Assembly: GCA_004352715.1 (NCBI GenBank)
Contig: SCFE01000099.1
Location: 887,147 to 951,146 of the forward strand
Direction of reading: 5' to 3'
Source: Hofstenia miamia
Lineage: Eukaryota > Xenacoelomorpha > Acoela
DNA length: 64,000 bases
The position numbers and the translations under genes were made by a program. Positions 53,019 through 64,000 of this stretch are shown in pieces. Position 1 is the first letter of the stretch. The number at the start of each line of letters is the position of its first letter. The notes beneath the pieces are model-generated. The model ran no database searches. It had not been told where the DNA came from and saw only the letters and a program-made list of their open reading frames with translations.

Positions 53019-56000
53019 CTAAAGTAAAAAAAGTAATATAATGCATTTCCACTGATCCACGGATTATTAAAATAGCTCAATACTGTGGCATTTTCCTATA
53101 CTGCGATATTTTCGATTTTAAAATGCAGACAATTTGATTAAACTAAGAACAACAAATAAATCCATTTCTTATTAATACACTACGCTCTAATTTTATATCA
53201 ATCTGTTTGAAATATATTTGTAAAAATATATAGGAGAAGACTTCACTAGCAGTTTATTAGCATATAGTATTTTGTATAAATTCCGTAGCCCTTTCCAACA
53301 CGAATCCGGCTTACCCCTAAACATGTATGGAATAGATAACCTGGGAGATTTACAGCACATCTTCATATAAAAAGATAGCTTTTATGGAATTACACTCAAT
53401 ACTAATGTCTTCTGCATCAAATTCAGCAGCACTTGCCTATAACCACTCTAGTAAACAATTTTGGATCCACGAACTATTCACCAGATATTTGGATCGCATC
53501 TTCAGATCCAGATCCATTCTAGATCCAATGGATAGGGTTAAGATATCCTGACCCAATTACAGCCCTGGCTGAAGTCGTAAAAATTGAATGATGTTGACAT
53601 TGCTTAGCAGACGACGTTAATTTTAAGTTTTAATACCAAAGTTTTCTTTCACATTTTCAACTCACATTTCGCTTAGTCAGTATTATTGGAATCGTTAATT
53701 TCAGTTTAAGAACAAACCCACAACAAAAGGACGTTTTTAATTAATCCATATTGTATAACATTTTAGCGTGTCTGTCATTCTGCATCTGAGAAATATTTGA
53801 AGAAAAACCTCGTTAATGTAATTAAAGACGAGACTAACATTTAAAAATTGTAAAAATACCAACCAATCCGAAACGATACATATTAAATATATTTTCTAAA
53901 ATTATTCTAGACATTTTAGAGCACTGTTTACTTTACTACCAAACTTAGAAATGAAAAAAAATCAAGTAATTAAAATAATTAAATGTTGGCCATGATGAAA
54001 TTTATTAGAATTCATTATTAACTTTATTATTATTATTACATACTATTTTCATACTAATAATTAGGAAATCACATTTACAACATCAAACTTAAAAAAGATG
54101 TGCACAAACACTCAATCTGTCTTCAACATTACGTAAATAAGCAACAAACAGTTTCTCAATCTCTCAAAATGCCCAACCAGCACGGTCCTTGAAAATTTCC
54201 TTTTTGCTTGTCAAAGGTTCGTTAAACAACACACAAAGGTCTTTATTAGAAAGTTCGTCATCATTTCTTTTTCTTTTCGAGTATCTACAACATCGACATA
54301 TGGCTTTCGACGCTAAAAAATTAGACGGGAATTTGTAGCCAGTGTCCTTCTTATTGAATGAAATGGCTTCTTTTCAACCATACAGTATGGAAGTTACCTG
54401 GATCAATTGTTGCATATATTGCAAACTATTTTGCCCCTGTAAAAATCTTTTTAGGAATTTGGACGATAATGAACATCTTCCCGCATATACTTTGTATGCA
54501 TATTCCCAACTATTAAAGTTGCCAAAATAGTTAAATGTAGTTGGTGTTAAAAAACAGATTACTGGACATTTTTAGATTCGCTCAAAAAATTTTTTTTCCG
54601 CCTCATACTAATAATGCTTTTGCAAAATAGGAACAGTATCCAATAAAAGTTATGAAAAGTAACCAAGTCTTAATAAGAAAGCTCCACAACTTTTGGAGCA
54701 ATAATAAAAGGTTGAATAGGGAGAAGGAAATCGTCCCTCTGGTTGAATAGAGTTAAGTGTGAAGAAAATTGCAAATACACATAAACATTATGTCAGGTAA
54801 TTTACAATATAATTGTTGGGTACAGGTTGGACATTATAATTAGTTGTGGCCTGCCATATCTCGTACTCCACCCAGATTGAAGGAGGAGGACTCTAATACT
54901 GTAGTACCCTCACCAGTTAAATTGTAAAATAGATTCACAAAATTCTTGATAAATTTACATAAATTTACAAAATGTTAACTATTTTGTAGTATTTTTGAAA
55001 TTCTAAGAATTGCTTAAAACCATGTTGAGGTTAAATTTTTGTAACCAAATTTATTTCAAATATAGATGGCATTTATACTAGTTATTCAGTAATTTTAGTT
55101 TAGATCCTGAACCTATAAAAATGAAACTTTAATAATAAACATAAATTTAACAGAAATTCATTTCTCAAAATACTGATTTTTTAAGAACCGCGATTCTCAA
55201 AAGTACTGACATGATTCTGATCTACAAAATCTTTTAAAAGTTTTTGTCTACATTTAAAAAAGTAGTTTAGCAATGCTACTTAAAAGTTATCGCTTTTGAA
55301 AGTTTCACAAGCAATAAAAAAATCTCTTTTTGAATGAACATATTTTTAAGCTGTATTTAATAAACTTTTTATGGAATGACTTAAAGAATTCTAAGTTCAC
55401 TAGAAAAACAATAAAAAACAAAGAAATTTTTAAATTAAATACTTAGCACATCAAATTTTAAGTTTCAACAGTAAAACCTTCAACTTTAGACTCTTTCTAT
55501 GCTATAATTTTATAATATTAAGTTTTAATTCTCGAATATTACAGAGAAAATAAACTTCAAAAATTGCCCAATAATAAATGTAAAGTGGTGCTCCATTTAA
55601 AACAGGAAGAAAACTGCAGATTTTCACCTTTTATTTTAGATTTCAGACATTATTAGTTGTCTAATAATAAGCAATGGTGGTTGGATGGTTAACGGTGGGA
55701 AACAGTTAAGAGCATTTTTCAAAAACGTATACATAAAAATATTTAGTAGAATTTCTCATATTTATTATTTCTGTTTCAGACAGTAATTGCAAATTTAATA
55801 GTAATTAATCAATTTTTTTAGAAACCACTTAAGAGCAAGTCTATGCAAAGAGTCGCTATTTTAAAAATATTTTGAGATGATTTTATATCACGTGAGTCCA
55901 TTGTATTTGTATCTGATAGTAACTGAAATTTAAAAAGTAAATTATTAAAGAGCTATTGTTAGTCACTAATCAATGATTGCAACATTTTTATCCTAAACAC

Positions 56001-56605
56001 ACATTTAGTAATAAAAAATTATGAAACTATATAATTATAAGTATGCTACATTAGACAAAAATTAAGAATTTAAAAAATTCAAACTAGCAAAACTTGTGGC
56101 AATTATGCTCCCTTGATATGTAAACAACCATTTTATACTACAAATTAATTAGTAAAATTATTTTCCTCAAAAACTCATTTAAATGGGAAGGGAATAAGCA
56201 AGATTTTCTATATACACCATAATTGATTGCTAGATTATGAAAACGCATTAAGACTTTCAGAAAGGAAATTATATATAATTAATAACACGTTTCAAACTTT
56301 GTTTAAACACTTAATAACCAATTTCCAACAAAGTTTCCATAAGAACTGGATAGTTTCATAACATTGCCTTTCTGCGTTCTAACATGTTGCTTTTATTCTT
56401 TGACTGTACTCAGGTCCCTCGGAAACTAACTACCCGCACAACCCTAATACTAGTAAATACAAAAATTATGGAAAAGATTTTTTCCCATTCCTAGTGTAAT
56501 TTCGTACAAAAAAAAACGGATCGATACTAGAAAATCTATTCCTAAGTGTACAGAACGTGTATGTAGATTATGGATTGTAAAAATAAATAAAATGTGAAAA
56601 CATAC
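53019..56605 (-). other. intron of the proline-rich gene (3.6 kb)
   Basis: Contains GATC-rich short palindromes at about 53460-53575. A coding-like but broken minus-strand stretch lies at about 54100-54540 (pieces such as KRKRNDDELSNKDLCVLFNE), of unknown type. A terminal-like motif CCCGCACAACCCTAATACTAG is at about 56432. The rest is AT-rich with nothing recognised. Confidence 0.5.
53455..53577. repeat. GGATCC/GATCC-rich palindromic element end
   Basis: TTTGGATCCACG, TTTGGATCGCATC, CAGATCCAGATCC, CTAGATCCAATGGAT follow each other, ending CCCAATTACAGCCCTG. Its reverse complement begins CAGGGCTGTAATTGGG, a hAT-like terminus. The opposite end was not found. Confidence 0.45.
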
Positions 56606-56771
56606 CCTCTTATTGCAGGGGGTTCAGAGTCCGACCTAACGAATTGATTCGGGGCAGGATTGAAGTTTCTGCTAGGCAACGAAGAGTCGAATGGACTCTG
56701 TTGAGGAACAAACGTTTCTTGCGGCTGAAAATTCTCTGAGGTGGAACGCTTTTTACTGCAATCGCTCTTAT
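56606..56771 (-). CDS. unrecognised proline-rich protein gene, internal exon
   Basis: 166 bases, acceptor TGTTTAG/AT, donor AGAGG/GTATGT (strong). Entered in phase 1, so at least one more coding exon lies upstream, possibly in or beyond the N gap at 57545. Encodes KSDCSKKRSTSENFQPQ, QQSPFDSSLPSRNFNPAP and RSDSEPPAIRG, rich in Ser, Pro, Gln and Asn. Confidence 0.75.
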
Positions 56772-57523
56772 CTAAACATGTAATGTAAATGTCAAAATAA
56801 ATATATAATACATTAAATTCAATTAGACTATTCAATGAGCTATTGTGTTACAGTCTTTATCATTTTTATTTCAAACACTAATGACAAATTTGGCTTGCAT
56901 TCGAGTTGTTCTTGCTGCATACTAAATCATTAATTGCACAGCGCCTCTAAATTCAATAAAAAATGTTTTGGGTAAAATGTGATCCAAAATTTAGAAAGGC
57001 CTCGACCAGTGGCTCATATCATATCAATCATAATATTAACTGTAATTTCGTTCTGTAAATGATAATTAACCATGTAATTATAGTCCAATACAATTTACAG
57101 GAATAAATAATTATATAAATGTTGCTTCAGTTTACATGAAACGTGATGTGTGGGAAAAAGTATCGACATATAAGTAAAAAAATTACATTGAACATTGGTA
57201 ATTTAGTAATGAAATACTGTCATAGAAAACTAAACCAAGAACCGTTAATTAGAAAGTGACAGTTTAATAGATTCTCATTAAAAAGCAAAACTGTTAAACG
57301 CTATTTAGGAAAATAGAATATCAGGTGGGAAAATGACGAATTACGTCAGTGCTGACAACGCAATGTATTATCAGTTTCTTTGAAAATTTCTAAATAATTA
57401 TAAAGCCTCAAGTCTCAGTTTTACTTTACTACCAAGAGAATTTTCGGGTATTCAGGTTATAAAGGACTCATTTTTTGAACAAAGAAGCTTCAAAATTAAT
57501 TAATGTTTCAACTGTCTCATAAA

Positions 57524-58544
57524 TATATATATATATATATACATNNNNNNNNNNNNNNNNNNNNNNNNNNNNNNNNNNNNNNNNNNNNNNNNNNNNNNNN
57601 NNNNNNNNNNNNNNNNNNNNNNNNNNNNNNNNNNNNNNNNNNNNNNNNNNNNNNNNNNNNNNNNNNNNNNNNNNNNNNNNNNNNNNNNNNNNNNNNNNNN
57701 NNNNNNNNNNNNNNNNNNNNNNNNNNNNNNNNNNNNNNNNNNNNNNNNNNNNNNNNNNNNNNNNNNNNNNNNNNNNNNNNNNNNNNNNNNNNNNNNNNNN
57801 NNNNNNNNNNNNNNNNNNNNNNNNNNNNNNNNNNNNNNNNNNNNNNNNNNNNNNNNNNNNNNNNNNNNNNNNNNNNNNNNNNNNNNNNNNNNNNNNNNNN
57901 NNNNNNNNNNNNNNNNNNNNNNNNNNNNNNNNNNNNNNNNNNNNNNNNNNNNNNNNNNNNNNNNNNNNNNNNNNNNNNNNNNNNNNNNNNNNNNNNNNNN
58001 NNNNNNNNNNNNNNNNNNNNNNNNNNNNNNNNNNNNNNNNNNNNNNNNNNNNNNNNNNNNNNNNNNNNNNNNNNNNNNNNNNNNNNNNNNNNNNNNNNNN
58101 NNNNNNNNNNNNNNNNNNNNNNNNNNNNNNNNNNNNNNNNNNNNNNNNNNNNNNNNNNNNNNNNNNNNNNNNNNNNNNNNNNNNNNNNNNNNNNNNNNNN
58201 NNNNNNNNNNNNNNNNNNNNNNNNNNNNNNNNNNNNNNNNNNNNNNNNNNNNNNNNNNNNNNNNNNNNNNNNNNNNNNNNNNNNNNNNNNNNNNNNNNNN
58301 NNNNNNNNNNNNNNNNNNNNNNNNNNNNNNNNNNNNNNNNNNNNNNNNNNNNNNNNNNNNNNNNNNNNNNNNNNNNNNNNNNNNNNNNNNNNNNNNNNNN
58401 NNNNNNNNNNNNNNNNNNNNNNNNNNNNNNNNNNNNNNNNNNNNNNNNNNNNNNNNNNNNNNNNNNNNNNNNNNNNNNNNNNNNNNNNNNNNNNNNNNNN
58501 NNNNNNNNNNNNNNNNNNNNNNNNNNNNNNNNNNNNNNNNNNNN
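57524..58544. other. (TA)n run followed by a 1000-N scaffold gap
   Basis: (TA)n at about 57524-57542 ends the contig. The gap of exactly 1000 N (57545-58544) is a conventional placeholder, so the true distance is unknown. Long apparent open frames over it are meaningless. Confidence 1.
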
Positions 58545-59663
58545 AATATAAAGTATGGTAAATGTCTTGAAAACATATTAATTTATAAACATTAGTGACT
58601 AAGTGAAAATTCAAACTCACAGAGTAATTCTCTAATGATTAACTCCATCATGCTGTTCAGGTAAACAATGATGAAACAGATTCACCAAATGTTTGAAATA
58701 TGGCAAAAAAATGTTGAAAAATACTTGATCTTTGTAGTAACATTGCAAATAACTAACTACATATCAGTGTTTTCAAGTATTTGGAATGTTAAGAACTCAA
58801 ACTCAAATAAGCTCACAAAAATTGATTGGAAAAACTGAGAAGAGCAATAATCAAAACTCAAGCTTGTAATTGATCAAAAATCTACTCAATAACACTGTAA
58901 AAATGATAATTTAATAAATTTTTTATTAAACACAAACAATTATTTTTTAGTTAATAAAACTCAGAATTATTGTAAAATAATTTTTCTTTTTTCCAAAAAC
59001 TCAGAATTAAAAAAACTTGATCACACTGGAATTTTTTTTAAAAAAAATTACTTGAAATGCACAAATTCAAACTGGGACTGAGTAAATCAAACTTGCCTCA
59101 AAAACCCTTCTACATTTTCTTAAAATAACTTTATAAAAGCCAGTGGCAGAATCCTGGGATGGATCCTGCCACCAAGATTTTTTGACAAAGACTAGTCTGA
59201 GCTAGTATGCAGAAAGCTTAGACCTGATCCTACCTTTCCTAAAAAATGGCTTAATTCCTGAAAAATAACATGGGGTACTCTGTATTTCCTATATCAGGAA
59301 AATCAACAGTTTTGATTATATATTTAAGAACAAATATATTTGCTTAATTCACTTATGTTTTATTTATACTAAGCCATTATTGTATCATCAGATCTCTGCA
59401 CAATACCACAATTTGATTTTTAAGAATAGTTAGCATCTGAAAACACAATATAGAGATTTGTGAGGCTATAATGAAATATTTCTATTACATAGGACAAGAA
59501 AACATGCTTCCTATTATAATGAAGTTATCATTAAGTTGCATTACTGTAATTGTAAATGCCAAAATTTATATATTTATTCTTCAAAATAAAGTAATTCATG
59601 TCCAGCTCTGTCTGTGGTCAGTTCAGGTTAAGTTTTCAAAAATGGGTTGTGTTACATATACTC
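58545..59663. other. 1.1-kb contig, no gene; carries an inverted copy of the 42575 repeat
   Basis: No supported coding frame. At about 59362-59590 the reverse complement matches 42575-42805 at roughly 85 percent by eye: AAGCATG, TTCTTGTCCTATG, ATATTTCATTATAG, CACAAATCTCTATATTGTG, TTTTCAGATGCTAACT. Confidence 0.7.
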
Positions 59664-60663
59664 NNNNNNNNNNNNNNNNNNNNNNNNNNNNNNNNNNNNN
59701 NNNNNNNNNNNNNNNNNNNNNNNNNNNNNNNNNNNNNNNNNNNNNNNNNNNNNNNNNNNNNNNNNNNNNNNNNNNNNNNNNNNNNNNNNNNNNNNNNNNN
59801 NNNNNNNNNNNNNNNNNNNNNNNNNNNNNNNNNNNNNNNNNNNNNNNNNNNNNNNNNNNNNNNNNNNNNNNNNNNNNNNNNNNNNNNNNNNNNNNNNNNN
59901 NNNNNNNNNNNNNNNNNNNNNNNNNNNNNNNNNNNNNNNNNNNNNNNNNNNNNNNNNNNNNNNNNNNNNNNNNNNNNNNNNNNNNNNNNNNNNNNNNNNN
60001 NNNNNNNNNNNNNNNNNNNNNNNNNNNNNNNNNNNNNNNNNNNNNNNNNNNNNNNNNNNNNNNNNNNNNNNNNNNNNNNNNNNNNNNNNNNNNNNNNNNN
60101 NNNNNNNNNNNNNNNNNNNNNNNNNNNNNNNNNNNNNNNNNNNNNNNNNNNNNNNNNNNNNNNNNNNNNNNNNNNNNNNNNNNNNNNNNNNNNNNNNNNN
60201 NNNNNNNNNNNNNNNNNNNNNNNNNNNNNNNNNNNNNNNNNNNNNNNNNNNNNNNNNNNNNNNNNNNNNNNNNNNNNNNNNNNNNNNNNNNNNNNNNNNN
60301 NNNNNNNNNNNNNNNNNNNNNNNNNNNNNNNNNNNNNNNNNNNNNNNNNNNNNNNNNNNNNNNNNNNNNNNNNNNNNNNNNNNNNNNNNNNNNNNNNNNN
60401 NNNNNNNNNNNNNNNNNNNNNNNNNNNNNNNNNNNNNNNNNNNNNNNNNNNNNNNNNNNNNNNNNNNNNNNNNNNNNNNNNNNNNNNNNNNNNNNNNNNN
60501 NNNNNNNNNNNNNNNNNNNNNNNNNNNNNNNNNNNNNNNNNNNNNNNNNNNNNNNNNNNNNNNNNNNNNNNNNNNNNNNNNNNNNNNNNNNNNNNNNNNN
60601 NNNNNNNNNNNNNNNNNNNNNNNNNNNNNNNNNNNNNNNNNNNNNNNNNNNNNNNNNNNNNNN
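59664..60663. other. 1000-N scaffold gap
   Basis: Placeholder gap. Confidence 1.
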
Positions 60664-61015
60664 ATTGGGGTCATAACAGTCTAATAAAAAATTGATTTTC
60701 AACCGGTGGTGTAATCTGTCAATCTTCGCAAAACATTATTTTTAACGTGAAAAAAGTAAAAACAATAAGCAAGGAAATTATCTTTGAAAAATTAGGAATG
60801 AATGCCATCATTAAATATAATCCAAAATCATTGAAAAATTTAGAGATTTGATGACGAAATTAAAAATATTTACGATACCAGACTTTTGAACATTCCAATT
60901 CGATAGTGCTTATATCAAATATATAGCTAGATATTGGGAAAAAATCCTTTCTCCTCATCTCAGAGGAGCCCAAAAATCCCAGGTCGAATACAGTTAACAG
61001 TTAAAAGCCAGGAAA

Positions 61016-62125
61016 CAGGGTGTCCGCGAATTTCAACTTACCATTTTCCAGGCAGTTCAAGGCATTTCCATGCCGAACTGAGAGCAATTTCCAGGCAGTA
61101 ATGTGGATTCGCACGACTGCAATTTTAAATTTCCAGCTAGTTTCTGACATAAATTAAAGTAACCAACCCGATTAAATGAAATTTCACCCACGAGTAAAAC
61201 ATTAGTTTATCAAACAGATCCAAGATATGCCTATGTGAGTTGCTGGTATACCCACATCTGCACGGGTATGGGTGTGGGTTGGGTAACTAATTTCAAAAGT
61301 GCGAGTATGATTTTAAATTTTATTCTCAGGCTGTCATCAATATATAAATATGAGACATGAAAAATTAGATGGAATATCAAATAGTGTATTCTTCTATTTT
61401 CGGAGCATATTAGACTGATATTTCAGTGTCGTCTTGTCTCCAATCGCCAGGAACATAATCCTAACGTCCAGTGATAATTTTGATCTATTAGATTTGAGGT
61501 ACATTATCACTACATATTTACAATGATATAGGATAGAAAAGTACAGTAGAAAGCCAGAAACAAATCACAAAATAAACACTTATACACTTGCATTTGGTGG
61601 CAGTTGGCCGCAAGCCAATTAGACGTGCTAGATGTAAAAATCTTGAAATTGATAAACGTGCTAAGTACTACACGACATGCAATGAGTATCTCCATGATAT
61701 GGGGTTAGTATGTAACTATTCATAAAAAACCCTAATGGGAAACAAAATTTAAAGCTTTGTTGATGCACATGTAAAAATAAGGAGTATATAGTCAACACTT
61801 GAAAAATTGTTTTATTAGATAATAGCTGAGTTAAAGAATTTGCCAAGCAGTAAATACATCAGGCTAATTGAAAAATAAATTTCGTCATTATAACTGTTTT
61901 AGAAAAATGCGCTAAGAGGGTATTGTTCCGAATTGACATTTCAATCAAAATCACTGACAACAGCTGATGCAGTCACCTTCAAATGTGTATGAAACTAACA
62001 GTGGCATATACATAACGTCAAGGCAACTTTAAGAAGGAATACATTGAGACAAAACAATAAATTGGCTGCAATAAAATATAAAATTTCCAGTCAGTTCCAG
62101 ATTTCCAGGCAGCGCGAACCCCCTG
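61016..62125. mobile_element. non-autonomous hAT-like element, short copy
   Basis: Ends CAGGGTGTCCGCG and CGCGAACCCCCTG (reverse complement CAGGGGGTTCGCG) form imperfect inverted repeats. It matches 32514-34759 throughout except for 1196 bases missing after 61445, where the two sides share only TC. Right flank identical to the other copy, left flank different. No 8-base duplication seen. Confidence 0.65.
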
Positions 62126-62168
62126 TTCAAAATATACATTTAGAGAAATGAAATGAAAGTCAATTCAA

Positions 62169-62411
62169 ATGGTCGGTATATTTGTGTATGAAAATACAAT
62201 ACTTCATATAAGCCTGGAACTGTCGCATACATTAGATAGTCGAATTTTTATAAGAAATGTGGTTGAACTAGAAGATCAAATATCGAAAGGAATTTTTCTG
62301 CACTTACATAAAGTCGCGAAAGAGAAATTAGAAGGTAAATTCCGATATTACGAATCTTTTCCACGCAATCAAATTAAAATATTTCAATTTACGAACTTTT
62401 ACTTTTTTTAA
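62169..62411 (+). CDS. unrecognised 80-codon open frame
   Basis: Not recognised. Contains [21 protein letters not shown] and [19 protein letters not shown]. The matching place at 34808 is broken by a stop. It lies in what would be intron 3 of the dehydrogenase, on the opposite strand. Probably a piece of an old element; coding status unproven. Confidence 0.2.
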   Translation: MVGIFVYENTILHISLELSHTLDSRIFIRNVVELEDQISKGIFLHLHKVAKEKLEGKFRYYESFPRNQIKIFQFTNFYFF

Positions 62412-62843
62412 TTAGCATAAATGATTATCTAGTAGACAATCTAGCCAATTTCAATTTTAATTTATTGAATAGCAAACAGTAAAAAATTTGATTTTTTGAG
62501 TGTTACTTTTGAATTCTCCAATTTTATATATATATATATATACAACATACTTTCAGATTCCGAACAGATATATACCCTACAGTAATTATTAGTGCTTTAT
62601 GTGGACGAGTAAAGAGTGTGGAGTAATTTCGTTAGAAGTAGTTCACACTACTCTGAATGAACTTTGCTGTCAACAAACACAATTTGTTGGAGCGTACTTT
62701 CATGAATATCAATAAAAACTAACATAACGCTGAAATGGGGAAAAGGTCTAAATAAATTCTTATTCGCAACGAATAAAAATTTATATTATAATATCTTTCC
62801 AATATATATTGCGTTGCACTATTTCAATATGAAAAATACTAAC

Positions 62844-63102
62844 CTATTCGCACTAACACAGGTTTGGCCAGCATTTCGAAACTTGCATGCGATTATGCCA
62901 TCAACAGCATCATCAATATTGGCAGATTCAAAGACAATAAAGGGAGCATTCCCACTCAATTCCAAAGACATTCGTTTAACAGTAGATGCACATTGAGACA
63001 TTAAAAGTTTACCAACTTCAGAAGAACCAGTGAACGAAATTTTACGGACATTTTTGCTAGCACATATAAATTTGGAAACCTCACTTACATTCTGTCTTGA
63101 AG
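62844..63102 (-). CDS. second copy of SSADH-like exon 3
   Basis: Offset exactly 27353 from 35491-35749. The encoded part, including the Glu and Cys catalytic residues, is unchanged (one silent difference near 63066), and both splice sites are intact. Exons 4 and 5 do not follow on this contig. Either part of a duplicated gene or the other allele placed in the scaffold. Confidence 0.75.
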
Positions 63103-63350
63103 CTAAAGACAGATTTGTAAGGTTCAGTTTCTAAATTTCAGCTGACTTAACTTGATATAATTAAAAGATATTAAAAAAAGTGACGTTCAAAATTCAACAC
63201 GTTTACAAAATCAAAACTTGAAGTACAAAATCTTTCTAAGAATTAAAAGTATTTAGCTCAATGAAAAATGAATTCCATTCATGATCTTATATGTAAGTAC
63301 ACAACTACACTCACTATTCTAATAAAAATTTTTCAATAATATGAACTTAC

Positions 63351-63591
63351 TGGTTATTACGTTAAAAACACCGGCTGGAATTTCGGACATATCTGCAAGC
63401 TCAGCTAGAGCCAAAGCTGTTAAAGGTGTATCTTCTGAAGGTTTAAGCACAACAGAACATCCAGCAGCTAAAGCCGCACCAACTTTACGAGTTGCCATCG
63501 CCAATGGAAAGTTCCAAGGAGTGATCAATGCACAAACTCCAACGGCATGACGCTGAACCAAAACTCGCGAATCTTTAATAAATGGTGAAAT
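63351..63591 (-). CDS. second copy of SSADH-like exon 2
   Basis: Offset 27353 from 35998-36238. Differences lie at silent positions (for example CGT GTC to CGA GTT and CCC to CCA). Splice sites intact, and intron 2 has the same length (248 bases). Exon 1 would lie beyond the N run starting at 63608. Confidence 0.75.
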
Positions 63592-63607
63592 CTAAAGTAT
63601 ACACTAT

Positions 63608-64000
63608 NNNNNNNNNNNNNNNNNNNNNNNNNNNNNNNNNNNNNNNNNNNNNNNNNNNNNNNNNNNNNNNNNNNNNNNNNNNNNNNNNNNNNNNNNNNNN
63701 NNNNNNNNNNNNNNNNNNNNNNNNNNNNNNNNNNNNNNNNNNNNNNNNNNNNNNNNNNNNNNNNNNNNNNNNNNNNNNNNNNNNNNNNNNNNNNNNNNNN
63801 NNNNNNNNNNNNNNNNNNNNNNNNNNNNNNNNNNNNNNNNNNNNNNNNNNNNNNNNNNNNNNNNNNNNNNNNNNNNNNNNNNNNNNNNNNNNNNNNNNNN
63901 NNNNNNNNNNNNNNNNNNNNNNNNNNNNNNNNNNNNNNNNNNNNNNNNNNNNNNNNNNNNNNNNNNNNNNNNNNNNNNNNNNNNNNNNNNNNNNNNNNNN
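63608..64000. other. scaffold gap running to the window end
   Basis: All N. Confidence 1.

Noticed and set aside
57500-60702. Open frames of 340-401 codons across the two N runs, both strands
   Set aside because: They consist almost wholly of unknown residues and exist only because N blocks contain no stops.
1-64000. CRISPR array, bacterial operon, rRNA or tRNA genes
   Set aside because: No regularly spaced direct repeats with unique spacers, no operon-like packing and no tRNA- or rRNA-like stretch noticed; the DNA is clearly eukaryotic. A tRNAscan run would be needed to exclude a tRNA fully.

Overview
The window looks like AT-rich nuclear DNA (roughly two-thirds A+T by eye) from an invertebrate animal, most likely an arthropod. 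The reasons are spliced genes with GT/AG introns, a single-exon M13 (neprilysin-like) peptidase, and a dense mixture of decayed LINE, Penelope-like, P-like, hAT, mariner and Tc1-like elements. The species cannot be named from the sequence. N runs (1 base at 43229, 21 at 31553, 26 at 48361, 1000 each at 57545 and 59664, and one from 63608 to the end) show a scaffold of joined contigs, so some apparent duplications may be assembly artefacts.

Layout. 1-745: LINE reverse transcriptase fragment, minus strand. 1609-3819: complete intronless M13 peptidase, minus strand. 3820-9380: AT-rich intergenic DNA. 9390-12960: degenerate L1/Tx1-like LINE, plus strand. 13431-37736: a complete five-exon aldehyde dehydrogenase gene on the minus strand, best read as succinate-semialdehyde dehydrogenase (498 codons, all splice phases agree). 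Its third intron is 19.5 kb and carries a hAT MITE with perfect target duplication, a retroelement with an RT-RNase H order, a BED-finger remnant, a P/THAP9-like transposase, a ZMYM1-like hAT, a tandem repeat and a hAT-like element. Its first intron holds a mariner remnant.

37737-50750 is repeat-rich DNA with a Penelope-like RT, a Tc1-like remnant, a dispersed repeat family and an exact 896-bp duplication around a single N. 50751-56771 holds three 3' exons of a minus-strand gene for an unrecognised proline-rich protein. 60664-63607 is a short contig that repeats exons 2 and 3 of the dehydrogenase plus neighbouring intron DNA; it is either a real partial duplication or the other haplotype placed in the scaffold.

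Only three host genes are supported, and nothing suggests they act together. No single locus stands out as a new multi-gene system. The most unusual items are the RT-RNase H element in intron 3, the TE-bounded partial duplication of the dehydrogenase, and the nested palindrome-rich MITEs.
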